Origin: Paratinospora sagittata
Lineage: Eukaryota; Streptophyta; Magnoliopsida; Ranunculales; Menispermaceae
Assembly (NCBI GenBank): GCA_035771175.1
Contig: CM069593.1
Span: forward strand, 43,399,741-43,463,740
Length of the DNA stretch: 64,000 nucleotides
Direction: 5' to 3'
The notes under the pieces were generated by a model. The model did no database searches, was not told where the DNA came from, and saw only the letters and a list, made by a program, of their open reading frames with translations. This document shows positions 1 through 11,251 of this stretch, one piece after another. Made by a program: the position numbers and the translations under genes. Within the stretch, counting starts at the first letter, position 1. Every line of letters begins with the position of its first letter.

Positions 1-832
1 CATCTTTTCAAGCTTTCGTAATAATTCTACCAACTTTGTTTCAGACTGCAATATTTAATGCAAATAACCATTACAACAACGATAATCATTTAGTTGCCAA
101 CTATAATATTTTATTAATCCAAGAAATAAAAGAAGTTAAATGACACAAAAGTTAAAAGAGTTTAGGGTTTATAGGGTTAGGGTTTAAAATTTTAAACCTG
201 AAGATGATTAGAGAGAAGATATTGGATGGTGAAAATATCTGGATTCATGATATTAATTCTCCTCAGGTAAAAATGTGTTGATTATTAATTGAAGAAGATG
301 GGATTGGTGATGAAGAGAGCAGAGATCAGAGAAAGAGAGAAAGAGAGAAAGAGAGAAAGCAAGGAATGGAAGGAAGAGCAGATTTGTAACTAATCGATGA
401 TAATACTCAATTACCTCTACTCACCTAATCATTTATAGTTAAAAAAATAAATGTGATAACGGTTAAAAACTACAACCTTCCTCAATAACTTGAATAACTT
501 GCCGTGTACGTTTTCAACTGTCAAGTGCGCTCTACATAGCTAACTGGGCTTGGGTTTCACATGGAAATGGTTTGGGCTTTTCTTTTCTTGCATTATCGAA
601 TTTCCAAACTTATGTACAACAAAAAATAATAGTTGAAGCCTTTATTTCTATCACCTTGATCGGCGACGTTCTCGTCGCTTTCATCGTCCTCTTCGTGGAC
701 ATCTGCAGCGACATCGAAAAACTGAAGAACGCCGGGGTTTCTCCGCTTCCGGCCACTGGACTTCCCCGCAGTTTCTTTTTTCCTCTTTCCGGCCGGCGCT
801 TTCGTCGCTACTTCTTTACCTTTCAAAGCCAT
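1..832 (-). CDS. Gene copy G1 (partial): TFIIS N-domain protein, 5' exons
   Basis: This is the inverted copy of the start of gene G2. Exon 1 is 832 down to 655: ATG at 832, a lysine/arginine-rich stretch, then an acidic DE-rich stretch, with a donor just after 655. A second conserved block is 261 to 198. The first exon of the first TFIIS N-terminal domain starts at 45 and runs off the window at base 1. Exon 1 is nearly identical to that of G2 and has no stop. Whether G1 is functional cannot be judged, because the rest is outside. The phase between exon 1 and the second block does not close, exactly as in G2. Its promoter side faces a 5-kb inserted retrotransposon region. Confidence 0.75.
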
Positions 833-2269
833 TTTTCCGGCGAGAATCGAGTTTTAGAAGCTAAGAAGAAGAACAGCTTTTGAGAGAGAGACAGAGCATT
901 AGAGAGAGAGAGAGAGAGAAGGTGAACGAACTACTGAGCAACAGAGAAGGAAAGAAGGCGCCAGGCACACGTTAATGAAGAGACGCTACAGCGGATTCTA
1001 ATACTTTTCTCAAAATTGAAAACTGAGAATGCTCTTATGTTCCACGGTATTTGGATTTTCCGTACTCCCACGTTATGAGAGCGCCACGTTTTCCTTGTTC
1101 AGGTTGTCCTCCACAATCACCTTATTTAACAAATGTTTTTATCCATATAGTCCTAAAATAATATGTGAAAGTAGAAGGGAAAGGGAGGAAAAAACAAAGA
1201 ATATGTTTGATTGATACTTAAATTATAGTCTAAATTGTATACATTATTTTTATATATTATTAGATTGTGTTAAATTATATGTAAATACATAATTTGAAAT
1301 AATTTAATGATATTTAATAGTAATATATACTTTTTGGATGTATACTTTTATATTTAAACAAAAAAAAAAAAGAGAGATTGTTTTGAATGTATTTTTTTAA
1401 AGAAATAGTGAAAAGAAAAAAATTTATTTATATTAATTATAACTAGCACAAGTAGATGCGCGCTGCATGTGATTATCATTAAAATAAATAATTTTTAATA
1501 AAAAAATCAGATATATATTTACCTTTTAATATAATCAAAATGTTTAAAATCATTCCAAAATATGAATAAAAGTCATTAAAATAAAACTTAAAACCTACAA
1601 GGGTAATTTGGAGAAAAAATATTTAAAAAATGTCTAAAAAGTAGAAGCCACTTAACCCACCAGCAAAATTTCTTATCTCACCGCTATTATTTTAATTCTC
1701 ATATTTTTTTTTTCTTTTTCACCTTTAATGAAAACGGATATGCTTTCTATTCACATTCTTAAATTTTCAAGCTAAAAATATGTCAAACTTTTTTTTTTCT
1801 TATTTAAATTACAACATTTCAGAGGGCCATGCTCACCAATACCATATTAAGGCTCTTGTGGCATATATAAGCTCACAACTAATGATGGGAATAATCTCAA
1901 ATAATATCATAGAAAGATGTGTGCATGCCTTTCTTTTCAGAATGTTACTCTTTTAGTACATCAGAGAGGCATCTTTTAATTACTCCTTGATAGAGTGTAT
2001 AATAGCTATATAACTTGTGACTTTTCCTTGTGCTTTAATATTTAAAAATGTTTAATTCTTAGATTTTGATTATGTTTTGTATTTTGTGAAGTAGATTAAA
2101 GAATTGCATCAAAATGAGGTTGGAATCCAATACTTAACATGATTTGAGTGAAGTCATAAATTTTGAAGAAAATTTGGAGCTCAAGACTGTGAATGATCCA
2201 GAAGAGGTTTTTGCTTAAGGCGCGGGCGCGTTCTATTTATCCAGTGCGTGCAGAGTTGAGTTCGTTCGA
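833..2269. other. Upstream region of G1, no gene seen
   Basis: This region holds the presumed promoter and 5' UTR of G1 on the minus strand. It includes a GA/CT microsatellite at about 880-920 (5' UTR side) and long AT-rich stretches. The small open frames here are not conserved as proteins in the other arm and I do not regard them as genes. Confidence 0.6.
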
Positions 2270-2396
2270 AATCATCACTCGACTTATGGAGATTCCGATT
2301 GAGGAGAGAATTATTGATCCACATGAACCCCAGACAATTACAGAGATCGCAGAGTCTAATGAACAATTATTCAATTCCCTCACCAAGGAGCCATAT
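2270..2396 (+). other. Unidentified 127-bp segment between inverted repeat and A1 LTR
   Basis: This segment is not part of the inverted repeat and not part of the LTR that starts at 2397. On the plus strand it is open in one frame and reads like real coding sequence (acidic, with EIPIEERIIDPHEP and EIAESNEQLF), ending abruptly at the LTR. I do not recognise the family. It may be an exon fragment of an interrupted gene, or chance. Confidence 0.3.
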
Positions 2397-3976
2397 TGTA
2401 ATACCCAGAGAAAATTGAATATGCACACCTTCTAAATCCAAAAATTCCCAGAGAAAGAAGTAATAACATATGCAAAGATCTCAGTTTCCATATCTTAACA
2501 TCTCCACAAGAAAGAACAGAAATTAAAAAAAAAAAAAAATAGTCGAAATTCATCAACTGGAAAATAAAATTACACCAAAACACGCAAAGCATCAAAATCA
2601 ATAAAGGAAGACAAATAACATAATTCAAGAGCAAAATATTGCACAAATAAAACGATTTCCAGATAAACAGTGTAATACCCAGAGAAAAAAAAAGGATTTC
2701 AAACAAGATCCGGAAATCTCGCCGACATGTCGCCTGAAACCTCGCCGAGATCTCGTCGGAAATCTTTCGCTCTCGCTCTCTCTAAAACCAAACGCGCGAC
2801 TCTCTTCCTCTCGAAACCCTCTTCTCTTCTCTCTTCCTTTCTTCCAGCGTACACCGCCACCGCCGCTCGCTTTCTTCTCTTCTCTTCCCATCTCGCCGCT
2901 GCAACCTCCGCCATTCGCCGCTGATCTCGCCGCCGCCCTCTCCTCCGCCACTGATCTTGCCGCTCTCTCTCTCTCTTCTCTTCTCCGATCTCTCGCCTCA
3001 CCTCGCCTCCGATCTCTCTCCTCTGATCTCTCGATCTCTCGCTCTCGATCTCTCGAACTTCCGATCTTTCACTCTCGGTCTGAATCTCTCTTCTCTATCT
3101 TTCTTTTCTCATTTCTATTCATTCTCTCTATTTCCTCTGTTTTCCCACGCCACCAACACCACACTGATAACGCCTCATGCCTCATTTCTTCTTCACTCAT
3201 TATTCCATTTTTATGCATTTTTTTTTTATAAAAACGTCCAATAGCACATCACTTAACATTATATATTATATTCTTCTTCACTTCATATCACTGCATTTTA
3301 ATATTATATATATATTATATTCTTCTTCACTTCATATCACTTCATTTTAATAGTATATATTATATCCTTCTTCACTTCATTTTTCTATTTTATTATATAT
3401 ATATATAAAACGTCCAATATCACATATCACTTCATTTTAATATTATATATTATATTATATATTACACTTCTCAAACCCACCACACATTGTATTATATTAT
3501 ATCATATTAACACATTTTATATATTATATTATATATCACACTTTTTAAAACTACTACACCTTATATATATATATCATACATACAATATCACACATACAAG
3601 TGTATTTTATTATTTTATTATTTTTAAGCAACCAAAATGTTGTATAATACATTTATGTGTATCATGCATTTTTAACCAAGTGTTATTATTTTTTTAAAGC
3701 AATCAAAATGTTATATAATATATATATATATATATCATACATACAATACGTTATTATTATTTTTTTTTAACCATTGCAACTCAATTATTTATTTTTAGCA
3801 ATCAAAATATTATATAATATATTTATATGTATCATACATTTTTTTTTACCAAGTGTTATTATTTTTTTTAGCAACCAAAATGTTATGTAATATATTTATA
3901 TATATATCACATATTGTATTATATCATGTTATACCATACACATCATTATATCATATCACAAAGCACTATAATATGT

Positions 3977-4014
<38 letters not shown>

Positions 4015-5357
4015 TTAGTTTAAACATCCAACCACTATATATATATATATATATATATCTACACTCATAATCGAGTAATTATATTAACAAACGTAATATA
4101 CGTGTACAGGTTGATTACCACGCGCGACGAGGAATTTAAATAATTTGGAATTTAGCGATTCAAGTGGGAATGATTCTAGGCCTTCATAATATTTTATTTG
4201 ATATATAGATAGGAATGTTAAATTAATTAGGTTCATAGTATTATTAGATTGTTTATGCATGCCTATTGTACATGATCATATATATACAATGTTGTGATTG
4301 TTTAGCCATGATGATATGTGTGTTAATATGATTTTTATTCTGATCAAATGATAACTGGATGCATGAAATTCATGTGGTAGTTAAATTCATTTATAAATTA
4401 TAATGCCTGATAATGAAATGTATGATTTGGAATATTGGCATAGTGAATGCGTGAACATTATTATAATTGATTTTGTGACATGATACCATGTGTAGTGGAG
4501 TTGAATATATTTTATGAATGCGCTTAATATCGTACTTATACCGTACGCATGATGTGACATCACTAAAGAACACGATTAAGATAAGAATCACACATATGGG
4601 GCAGTTATTCTAAGGAATATCGCCAATGTTCTAATTTTTGGGCTGTGCCACCCTGAGTTTGATTTTCTAACGGTACGTGATTTGGAACGTGATGAAATGA
4701 TTGCCTCAAACAATATAATGTTGCAACGATTAATGTGTGAAACTTGTTTGTAATGTTCTTATGTATGTATCACAATAAAATATTGTGAATTGTTTAGATG
4801 ACCCACTGGGCTTTCAAGCTCACCCCTATTTTTATATGCAGGTGCTTAGGAGAATAAAATTGCGAGTTCGTGACATAGTGCAGAGTAGTAGGGGTGGGTT
4901 AAATAATTAGTATTATGGGACTGAATATTTTCATTTAAATTTTAAATGTTTATTATTCAAATGAATTGTATTGATAATTGAAATTCAATGAATATTATTA
5001 CGGTCAGTAAAGACCTTGTGATTTAATTCACGTGTGAATGCCTTGAAATAGAATTCATTAATTCTATTTGATGATTATATTTTAATGTTGTGTCCATAAT
5101 GAATGGACAAGGGCAAGTATCATCGTATGAAGATAACAATCGTATGAAGAATTAAAAGTATTCGTTTATCTTAACTAGTAAGTTGGATGAAAGAATATAA
5201 ACTCATAGTTTTGCAAATCTCATTATTTATAAAATGGTTATTGGTTAAGATAGACGGATACGAGTAACGTCTCGATTTTCAGTGATACTTTATATAAAAA
5301 TAAAATATTCATTATCTTACAAAAAAAAAATTAGTTTTGAAAATCGGGGTGTTACAG
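2397..5357 (+). repeat. 5' LTR of A1 (about 2.96 kb)
   Basis: It begins TGTAATACCCAGAG and ends GGGGTGTTACA, with the primer-binding site one base later. The same start recurs at 11000 (3' LTR). A second copy of the terminal word TGTAATACCCAGAGAAAA lies inside at 2671, so the first 274 bp look like a duplicated terminus. The pyrimidine-rich tract at 2760-3130 and the (TA)n tracts at 3300-4060 belong to the LTR. Short ORFs called here are compositional. Confidence 0.88.
3960..4060. repeat. (TA)n microsatellites in A1 LTR
   Basis: There are two long alternating TA runs, at about 3978-4012 and 4037-4059, within the LTR. A similar (TA)n tract sits in the A2 LTR at 45829-45866. Confidence 0.95.
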
Positions 5358-6159
5358 TTTGGTATCAGAGAATTAGGCTTCAGATCATGGGAAGTGTTAC
5401 AACAAATTTTGAGAAGTTTAGTATCAGTGAGTAAGTATCAAATCGTTATGAAATTAGAGTTCAACTTGAGCTAGATAAATATGCCAATTATAAATTTTAT
5501 AACCTAATGTCGTGAATGAAAGTACAGTGGGTTTAACAAATTCAAAGCTTTTAGGACATCGGTTAGAGACGAGAACTTGTATGAAAATTGTTTGGTTAGA
5601 ATCTAAGTTCAGGATGAATCTTTTATTCTTGGTTCCAAAGCGGTATGGGACGTGGAGGAATTTAAGGGTATTTGAGGAGTCTTGATCTTGGAGACTAGCA
5701 GGTCATGTTTGGTGAATGACTAACAACTCTGGACGAGCTTGTATCGCTACATTCAACTGGTATGGGACAGCTTGAACATAGAGGATACCTGGGAAGCCTT
5801 AGTTGGTAGGACATTTGCGCATTGTTTGGGTGTATTGAAGTTTCTTTGTGGAAGCTTATATCACCGGGCTAGAGTGGTATGGGACACTTGAATACGGAGG
5901 GTATAAGTGAAAGCTTGGGAATTTTCTTTATACCATTGTTGTGTGGTATGTTGTTTGTTTGTTTGCTTGTCTTGTTTACATGTATCAAAACCAAATCATG
6001 TACCCTGTGACAATCATGGATTGTCAAATTTTTATGAAACTTAGAAACTGAATCAATAGGATCATTTTATTTTCGAGAACTTAGAATTCTAAATTTAGAG
6101 TCACCCTAAACGAAAATAATTATCTCATGTAGTACTAAAGATGAGTTGAAATTTTATAG
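5358..6159 (+). other. A1 leader with primer-binding site and degenerate 117-bp tandem repeats
   Basis: The primer-binding site TGGTATCAGAG at 5361 is complementary to the tRNA-iMet 3' end. The word GGTATGGGAC starts at 5642, 5759 and 5876, exactly 117 bp apart, and the units share other short words (GCTTGTATC/GCTTATATC). No long ORF is present. The same three words occur in the A2 leader (43800-44100, inverted). Confidence 0.75.
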
Positions 6160-7062
6160 ATGGCTCCACCTCGAAGAATGAACACCAGGTCTGTGAGTGA
6201 TCTCATAAGGGACACTGAACCTGCTGAGCAGACACAATCGACATCCGAATCTCAGCCGACGGAGCAAGAACATGCCAATCAAACAGTGAATGTTGACTCT
6301 GCTGGAACAGAGAACGTCCAACCTACAACAGTTCCAACCCCTGGAATTGTTTTGGGACCAGAGCTGATGGCTGAATTTGTGAGGCAAGTCGTGGAACAGG
6401 TGACCAGACAGATGCCTCAACCTCAACTGAATCCAACAATTGTGGTGCAGAATGAACCAGGAGCTCGAAACATTAGGAGACCTGAAGAAAAGGAATGGGC
6501 AGATCAATTGAAAGACTTCCAACGTATGCATCCTTCGAAATTTGAAGGAAAACCGGATCCAAGGGAAGCCGACAAGTGGTTCCAGGAGGTTCAGGAACAC
6601 TTGGAAGTTCTGGGAGTAACTGGTCCAAGAATGGTGGCAATTGCGGCTCACCAATTCATAGGTGAGGCCAAACATTGGTGGAGAATGGTTAAAGAAAGTC
6701 CTACAGTAGATGTGAACACTATGACCTGGGCAACTTTTGAAGACATATTTTATGATAAATTCTTTCCCAAATCAAACAGAAAAGAACTACAATCTGAATT
6801 TGTGAGACTGATACAGAGAAACATGACAGTGGCAGAATATGAGGCAAAATTTATCGAACTTTCCAGATTTGCTCGTGAACTGGTTGCCAATGAACAGATG
6901 AAAGCTAGTAGATTTGCAGAAGGTCTCAAAATGGAGATTAGAAAGATGCTTGTTCCAATGAATCTGGAGACTTACAAAGAGGTAGTTGAACGAGCCCTGT
7001 TAGTAGAAAGAGAACTGAACCTACAAGAAACAATACGGAACAAGAACAAAAGGCCGCAATGA
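6160..7062 (+). CDS. gag: A1 Gag (capsid) protein, retrotransposon
   Basis: A 300-codon frame encodes the structural Gag of a Ty3/gypsy element, which forms the cytoplasmic virus-like particle. The retrotransposon-gag core lies at about residues 105-260, with the typical words WADQLKDF, KWFQEV, AKHWW and MTVAEYE. The N-terminal 100 residues are Gln/Thr/Pro-rich and low in structure. The frame ends at a TGA (7060-7062), but the same frame reopens at once and runs into the zinc knuckle and pol. The nucleocapsid part therefore lies after the stop. Either the TGA is a single disabling mutation (for example CGA to TGA) or it is a read-through point; the former is likelier. Start ATG at 6160 is the first in frame. 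Confidence 0.85.
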   Translation: MAPPRRMNTRSVSDLIRDTEPAEQTQSTSESQPTEQEHANQTVNVDSAGTENVQPTTVPTPGIVLGPELMAEFVRQVVEQVTRQMPQPQLNPTIVVQNEPGARNIRRPEEKEWADQLKDFQRMHPSKFEGKPDPREADKWFQEVQEHLEVLGVTGPRMVAIAAHQFIGEAKHWWRMVKESPTVDVNTMTWATFEDIFYDKFFPKSNRKELQSEFVRLIQRNMTVAEYEAKFIELSRFARELVANEQMKASRFAEGLKMEIRKMLVPMNLETYKEVVERALLVERELNLQETIRNKNKRPQ

Positions 7063-7131
7063 CAGAATTCTGATTACCAGAGCAATCACAACAAGAGGCA
7101 GAATCTGAATAATTTCGGTGGCAATGGTAAT

Positions 7132-10100
7132 ATGTGGAACAGAAACACGTTCAACAATGGGAACCAGTGGAACAGAGGACAAAATCACAACAACGGATCA
7201 GGAGGGTCTAGGCATAATGGTGGACAACAGATGCAGCAAAATAATATTCGTGCACCCCAACAAAATAGAAATCAAGTAGTAGATACAAGACTTTGCTTCA
7301 AATGCAACCGACCGGGTCATCTGGCACGAAACTGCACTGCGCAAGGAGTTCGACAAAATTTTCGTCCGGGCAACTGGCAGAACAACAACAATGTACAAGG
7401 ACGAAATCAAGCCAATCGTCCAAGTTATAATCAGAACCAAATCCAAAACCAAAACCAAGGCAGAGTCTTTGCAATGACAGAAGGAAATCCTGAACAAGAA
7501 GTTGGTACAAACGAAGTGGTGGAAGGTACATTCATTTTATTTCATGTTACAGTTAAAGTCTTGTTTGATTCTGGAGCATCAAGGTCTTTTATTTCTGAAA
7601 ACTTAGCCAGGAAACTACAACTTTCTACTGTACCTTTATCTGTCGTTATGAAGATTTCAACACCAGTAGGAGTAAACGTCCCAACAACTGAAAAATGTAG
7701 TTGTGACCTTAGAATTAATGATAAGCTGATTTCAGCTGAATTGATACTCTTACCCATTAATGATTATGATGTAATCTTGGGTATGGATTGGTTATCTGAA
7801 TACCAAGCCCAGATCGACTGCCTTCGAAAGAAGATTACCTTGCGATTACCTTCAGGAGAGCTGTTGAAAATCTATGGGGATAGAAACAAAATCCCAAGGA
7901 ATATCATGTCCGCACTTCTCGAATCTGTGAATCAAAAAGAGGAATTCAAAACCTTAACAGAAGCTGAGCCTCTAAAGCCCTTGAGGAATTTAGAAGAGTA
8001 CTTGGTGGTTAGAGACTTCCCTGAAGTGTTTCCCGAAGAATTACCAGGATTACCTCCTAAGCGGGAAGTAGAGTTGAAGATAGAACTGTACCCTGGAACA
8101 ACCCCCATAGCCATGTCACCCTACAGAATGGCCCCTGGCGAACTAATCGAACTAAGGACCCAACTTGATGATCTTAGTGCGAAGGAATTTATCCAGCCGA
8201 GCGAATCACCCTGGGGAGCACCAGTATTGTTTGCCAAAAAGAAAGATGGGTCGATGAGACTGTGTATTGACTATAGAAAATTAAATCAAGTCACAGTCAA
8301 GAACAAGTACCCCCTTCCCAGAATAGATGATTTGTTCGATCAACTGAAGGGAGCAACTTGTTTTTCCAAGATCGACCTAAGGTCCGGTTATCATCAACTT
8401 AGAATCAAAGAGTCAGATATACCGAAGACAACATTCAGGACTAGGTATGGACACTTTGAATTCAGAGTCATGCCATTTGGACTCACTAATGCACCAGCAG
8501 CATTTATGGACCTAATGAATAGGACGTTTAGGCTTCATCTAGACAAATTTGTAGTGGTATTTGTTGATGATATTTTGGTTTATTCGAAGACCAATGAGGA
8601 ACACCAGGAACACCTTACAGTAGTTTTGGAAACGTTGAGACGAAATCAGTTGTATGCCAAATTTGAAAAATGTGAATTTTGGATGAAGTCAGTCAAATTT
8701 TTGGGCCATGTAGTGTCATCAGAAGGGATATCCGTAGATTCAACAAAGGTTGAAGCAGTAATGAACTGGGAAAAGCAAAAATCAGTGACAGAGATTAGAA
8801 GCTTTTTGGGACTAGCTGGTTACTATAGAAGATTTATTCAAAATTTTTCGAGACTAGCTGAGCCTATGACAAAGCTAACAAGGAAGGATGCCAAATTTAA
8901 TTGGGATGAGAAATGTGAGAATTCCTTTCAAGAGTTGAAGAGACGATTAACCACAGCCCCAATAATGATCACTCCTGCAAGCGGAGTCGGTTATGTTATT
9001 TACACTGATGCTTCTAAGAATGGTCTTGGCGCTGTTCTGATGCAGGAAGGTAAAGTGGTTGCTTATGCTTCTAGGCAACTGAAGACTCATGAACAGAACT
9101 ACCCGACTCATGATTTAGAATTGGCTGCTATTGTATTTTCCTTGAAGATATGGAGACACTATCTTTATGGAGATAAATTTGATCTATACTCTGATCATAA
9201 GAATTTGAAATACATCTATACACAAAAAGAGTTAAATTTGAGGCAAAGGAGATGGATGGAATTGCTGAATGATTATGATTTTCAGTTGCATTATCACCCA
9301 GGGAAAGCCAACGTCGACGCAGATGCTTTAAGTCGAAAATCGTATAAGAACGATGCAGAAAAAGCCCAGATGTACCAATTGATTGAAGATTATAATTTGG
9401 GCGTACAAAAAGGTAACAATCAGATTTTCTTATATAATATGAGCTGCAAGCCAGACCTCCTACATCAAATCAAGGAAGGTCAAGCTCATGATAGAAAACT
9501 GATAAAATGGGTGGCAGATGCAAGAGCCAATAATGGAAATGCAGATTTCAAAATCGATTCAGAAGGGTTATTAAGGTTCAGAGATCGAATTTGTGTACCC
9601 AGAATTGAAGAGATTAAAAAGACCTTATTTGATGAAGCACATCAGACTAAATACACTTTACATCCTGGTGGAGATAAGATGTACCAAAATTTGAAGAAAA
9701 ACTACTGGTGGAAAGGTATGAAAAGAGATGTAACCAAATATGTGTCTAAATGCCTTACATGTCAGCAAGTTAAGGCCGAACATAAAAGGCCGTCTGGATT
9801 GTTACAACCTTTAGAAATCCCTGAATGGAAATGGGATAACATAGCAATGGATTTCGTCGGAGCTCTTCCTAGAAATCAGAAAGGTGAGGATAAGGTTTGG
9901 GTAATTGTGGATCGGCTTACTAAAGTGGCACACTTCTTACCTATTAAATCCACAGATACGATTAGTAAACTGGGTGAGCTGTATGTGAAAGAGATTGTGA
10001 AGTTACACGGAGTACCCAAATCGATAGTGTCAGATAGAGATTCCTTATTCACATCTCAGTTTTGGCAGAGCTTACAGTGGGAATTGGGAACTAAATTAAC

Positions 10101-10896
10101 CATGAGCACCGCCTATCATCCTCAGACAGATGGTCAATCCGAAAGGGTTATTCAGATCTTAGAAGATATGTTGAGAGCTTGTGTACTAGATTTCAAGGGA
10201 AATTGGAGTAAATACTTACACCTAGCAGAGTTTGCTTATAACAATAGTTACCAGGCAAGTATACAAATGGCTCCATATGAAGCTCTATATGGGCGACCAT
10301 GTAGGTCACCACTATGTTGGGCCGATTGGAAAGATAAGGTACTTACAGGACCTGATATGATAATGGAAATGAACGAAAAAGTGAAGTTGATCCAGAAAAG
10401 GCTAGTTACTGCACAGAGCAGGCAGAAGAGCTACGCGGATAAGAGGCGCCGACCTCTAGAATTCCAAAAAGGTGATAAGGTATTTCTGAAAATAAGCCCT
10501 CAAAAAGGCATCATGAGGTTTGGTAAGAAAGGGAAATTATCGCCTCGGTTCATCGGTCCGTTCAAGATCAGTGATCGAATTGGTGAGAATGCTTACAAAC
10601 TAGAATTACCAACTAGTTTATCCGCCATTCACGACGTATTCCATGTATCGATGTTGCAAAAATATGAACCAGACCCTTCCCACACCATCGATTGGAAAGA
10701 CGTAAAAGTACAAGCTGATGCCACCTATGAAGAAGGATCCTTACAGATCCTAGATTGGAAAGTTCATAGCTTGAGGAACAAAGACATTCCATTAGTTAAA
10801 GTATTGTGGAAGCATCATGGAGTTGAAGAAGCCACTTGGGAACCTGAAAGTGAAATGAAGGCCAAATACGCCGACTTATTCCAAAGAACACTCTAG
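7132..10896 (+). CDS. pol: A1 Pol polyprotein (zinc knuckle, PR, RT, RNase H, IN, chromodomain-like end)
   Basis: This 1254-codon frame is in the same phase as gag. A CCHC zinc knuckle ([14 protein letters not shown]) lies at about residues 55-68 and the aspartic protease at about 143 (LFDSGAS). Reverse transcriptase has FVDDILVYS at about 476, and RNase H starts at about 623 ([10 protein letters not shown]). The integrase HHCC zinc finger is at about 836-880. The DDE core has D at about 905, D at about 967 and E about 35 residues later. A GPF motif follows, then a chromodomain-like tail ([15 protein letters not shown]). All catalytic residues are present and there is no internal stop, so this is the least damaged polyprotein in the window. 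ATG at 7132 is only the first Met after the TGA; translation would start at gag. Confidence 0.92.
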   Translation: MWNRNTFNNGNQWNRGQNHNNGSGGSRHNGGQQMQQNNIRAPQQNRNQVVDTRLCFKCNRPGHLARNCTAQGVRQNFRPGNWQNNNNVQGRNQANRPSYNQNQIQNQNQGRVFAMTEGNPEQEVGTNEVVEGTFILFHVTVKVLFDSGASRSFISENLARKLQLSTVPLSVVMKISTPVGVNVPTTEKCSCDLRINDKLISAELILLPINDYDVILGMDWLSEYQAQIDCLRKKITLRLPSGELLKIYGDRNKIPRNIMSALLESVNQKEEFKTLTEAEPLKPLRNLEEYLVVRDFPEVFPEELPGLPPKREVELKIELYPGTTPIAMSPYRMAPGELIELRTQLDDLSAKEFIQPSESPWGAPVLFAKKKDGSMRLCIDYRKLNQVTVKNKYPLPRIDDLFDQLKGATCFSKIDLRSGYHQLRIKESDIPKTTFRTRYGHFEFRVMPFGLTNAPAAFMDLMNRTFRLHLDKFVVVFVDDILVYSKTNEEHQEHLTVVLETLRRNQLYAKFEKCEFWMKSVKFLGHVVSSEGISVDSTKVEAVMNWEKQKSVTEIRSFLGLAGYYRRFIQNFSRLAEPMTKLTRKDAKFNWDEKCENSFQELKRRLTTAPIMITPASGVGYVIYTDASKNGLGAVLMQEGKVVAYASRQLKTHEQNYPTHDLELAAIVFSLKIWRHYLYGDKFDLYSDHKNLKYIYTQKELNLRQRRWMELLNDYDFQLHYHPGKANVDADALSRKSYKNDAEKAQMYQLIEDYNLGVQKGNNQIFLYNMSCKPDLLHQIKEGQAHDRKLIKWVADARANNGNADFKIDSEGLLRFRDRICVPRIEEIKKTLFDEAHQTKYTLHPGGDKMYQNLKKNYWWKGMKRDVTKYVSKCLTCQQVKAEHKRPSGLLQPLEIPEWKWDNIAMDFVGALPRNQKGEDKVWVIVDRLTKVAHFLPIKSTDTISKLGELYVKEIVKLHGVPKSIVSDRDSLFTSQFWQSLQWELGTKLTMSTAYHPQTDGQSERVIQILEDMLRACVLDFKGNWSKYLHLAEFAYNNSYQASIQMAPYEALYGRPCRSPLCWADWKDKVLTGPDMIMEMNEKVKLIQKRLVTAQSRQKSYADKRRRPLEFQKGDKVFLKISPQKGIMRFGKKGKLSPRFIGPFKISDRIGENAYKLELPTSLSAIHDVFHVSMLQKYEPDPSHTIDWKDVKVQADATYEEGSLQILDWKVHSLRNKDIPLVKVLWKHHGVEEATWEPESEMKAKYADLFQRTL

Positions 10897-10999
10897 GTTT
10901 CAGAATACAACTGGTCAACAGTGGAAAAAGTTAAACATCATCAAGTAAGTAAGCTTATACTTTAATTTCGGGACGAAATTTCTTTTCAGGTGGGAAGAA

Positions 11000-11251
11000 T
11001 GTAATACCCAGAGAAAATTGAATATGCACACCTTCTAAATCCAAAAATTCCCAGAGAAAGAAGTAATAACATATGCAAAGACCTCAGTTTCCATATCTTA
11101 ACATCTCCACATGAAAGAACCGAAATTAAAAAAAAATAGTCGAAATTCATCAACTGGAAAATAAAATTACACCAAAACACGCAAAGCATCAAAATCAATA
11201 AAGGAAGACAAATAACATAATTCAAGAGCAAAATATTGCACAAAATATTGC
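11000..11251 (+). repeat. Truncated 3' LTR of A1
   Basis: It starts TGTAATACCCAGAG right after the polypurine tract and follows the 5' LTR (2397 onward) with few differences to about 11243. A 12-bp tandem duplication (CAAAATATTGC at 11229 and at 11241) marks the junction with element D1. Confidence 0.88.

Larger units (their letters stand above)
1..2269. repeat. Left arm of large inverted repeat (gene G1 5' part)
   Basis: Read in reverse complement, this stretch matches 48772-51074 almost base for base, through introns, exons and about 1.4 kb of upstream DNA. The match starts at base 1, so the arm continues beyond the window. It ends at 2269, where TCGAACGAA is the last shared word. Differences are small: this arm lacks 48 bp near 1104-1110 and has one copy of a 16-bp unit that is doubled in the other arm (50487-50518). 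High identity in non-coding DNA implies a fairly recent duplication. The arms lie head to head about 46.5 kb apart. Confidence 0.95.
2397..11251 (+). mobile_element. Ty3/gypsy chromovirus-like element A1, 3' LTR truncated
   Basis: Order of parts: 5' LTR 2397-5357, primer-binding site TGGTATCAGAG just downstream, leader, gag, pol (PR-RT-RH-IN plus a C-terminal chromodomain-like segment), polypurine tract GTGGGAAGAA, and 3' LTR from 11000. The 3' LTR matches the 5' LTR for about 240 bp, then stops at a junction with a different gypsy element (D1). Domain order and the C-terminal chromodomain-like end fit plant chromoviruses of the Tekay/Del type; that clade assignment is inference. No target-site duplication can be read because the 3' end is missing. 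A2 (37492-47284) is a related, more decayed copy. Confidence 0.9.

Noticed and set aside
2625..3244. Arg/Glu-rich and Ser/Leu-rich open frames
   Set aside because: They lie in the pyrimidine-rich part of the A1 LTR; no start context, no conserved protein in the A2 or fold-back counterparts.
5358..5375. tRNA-like sequence near TGGTATCAGAG
   Set aside because: A primer-binding site only, complementary to the tRNA 3' end. No cloverleaf around it.
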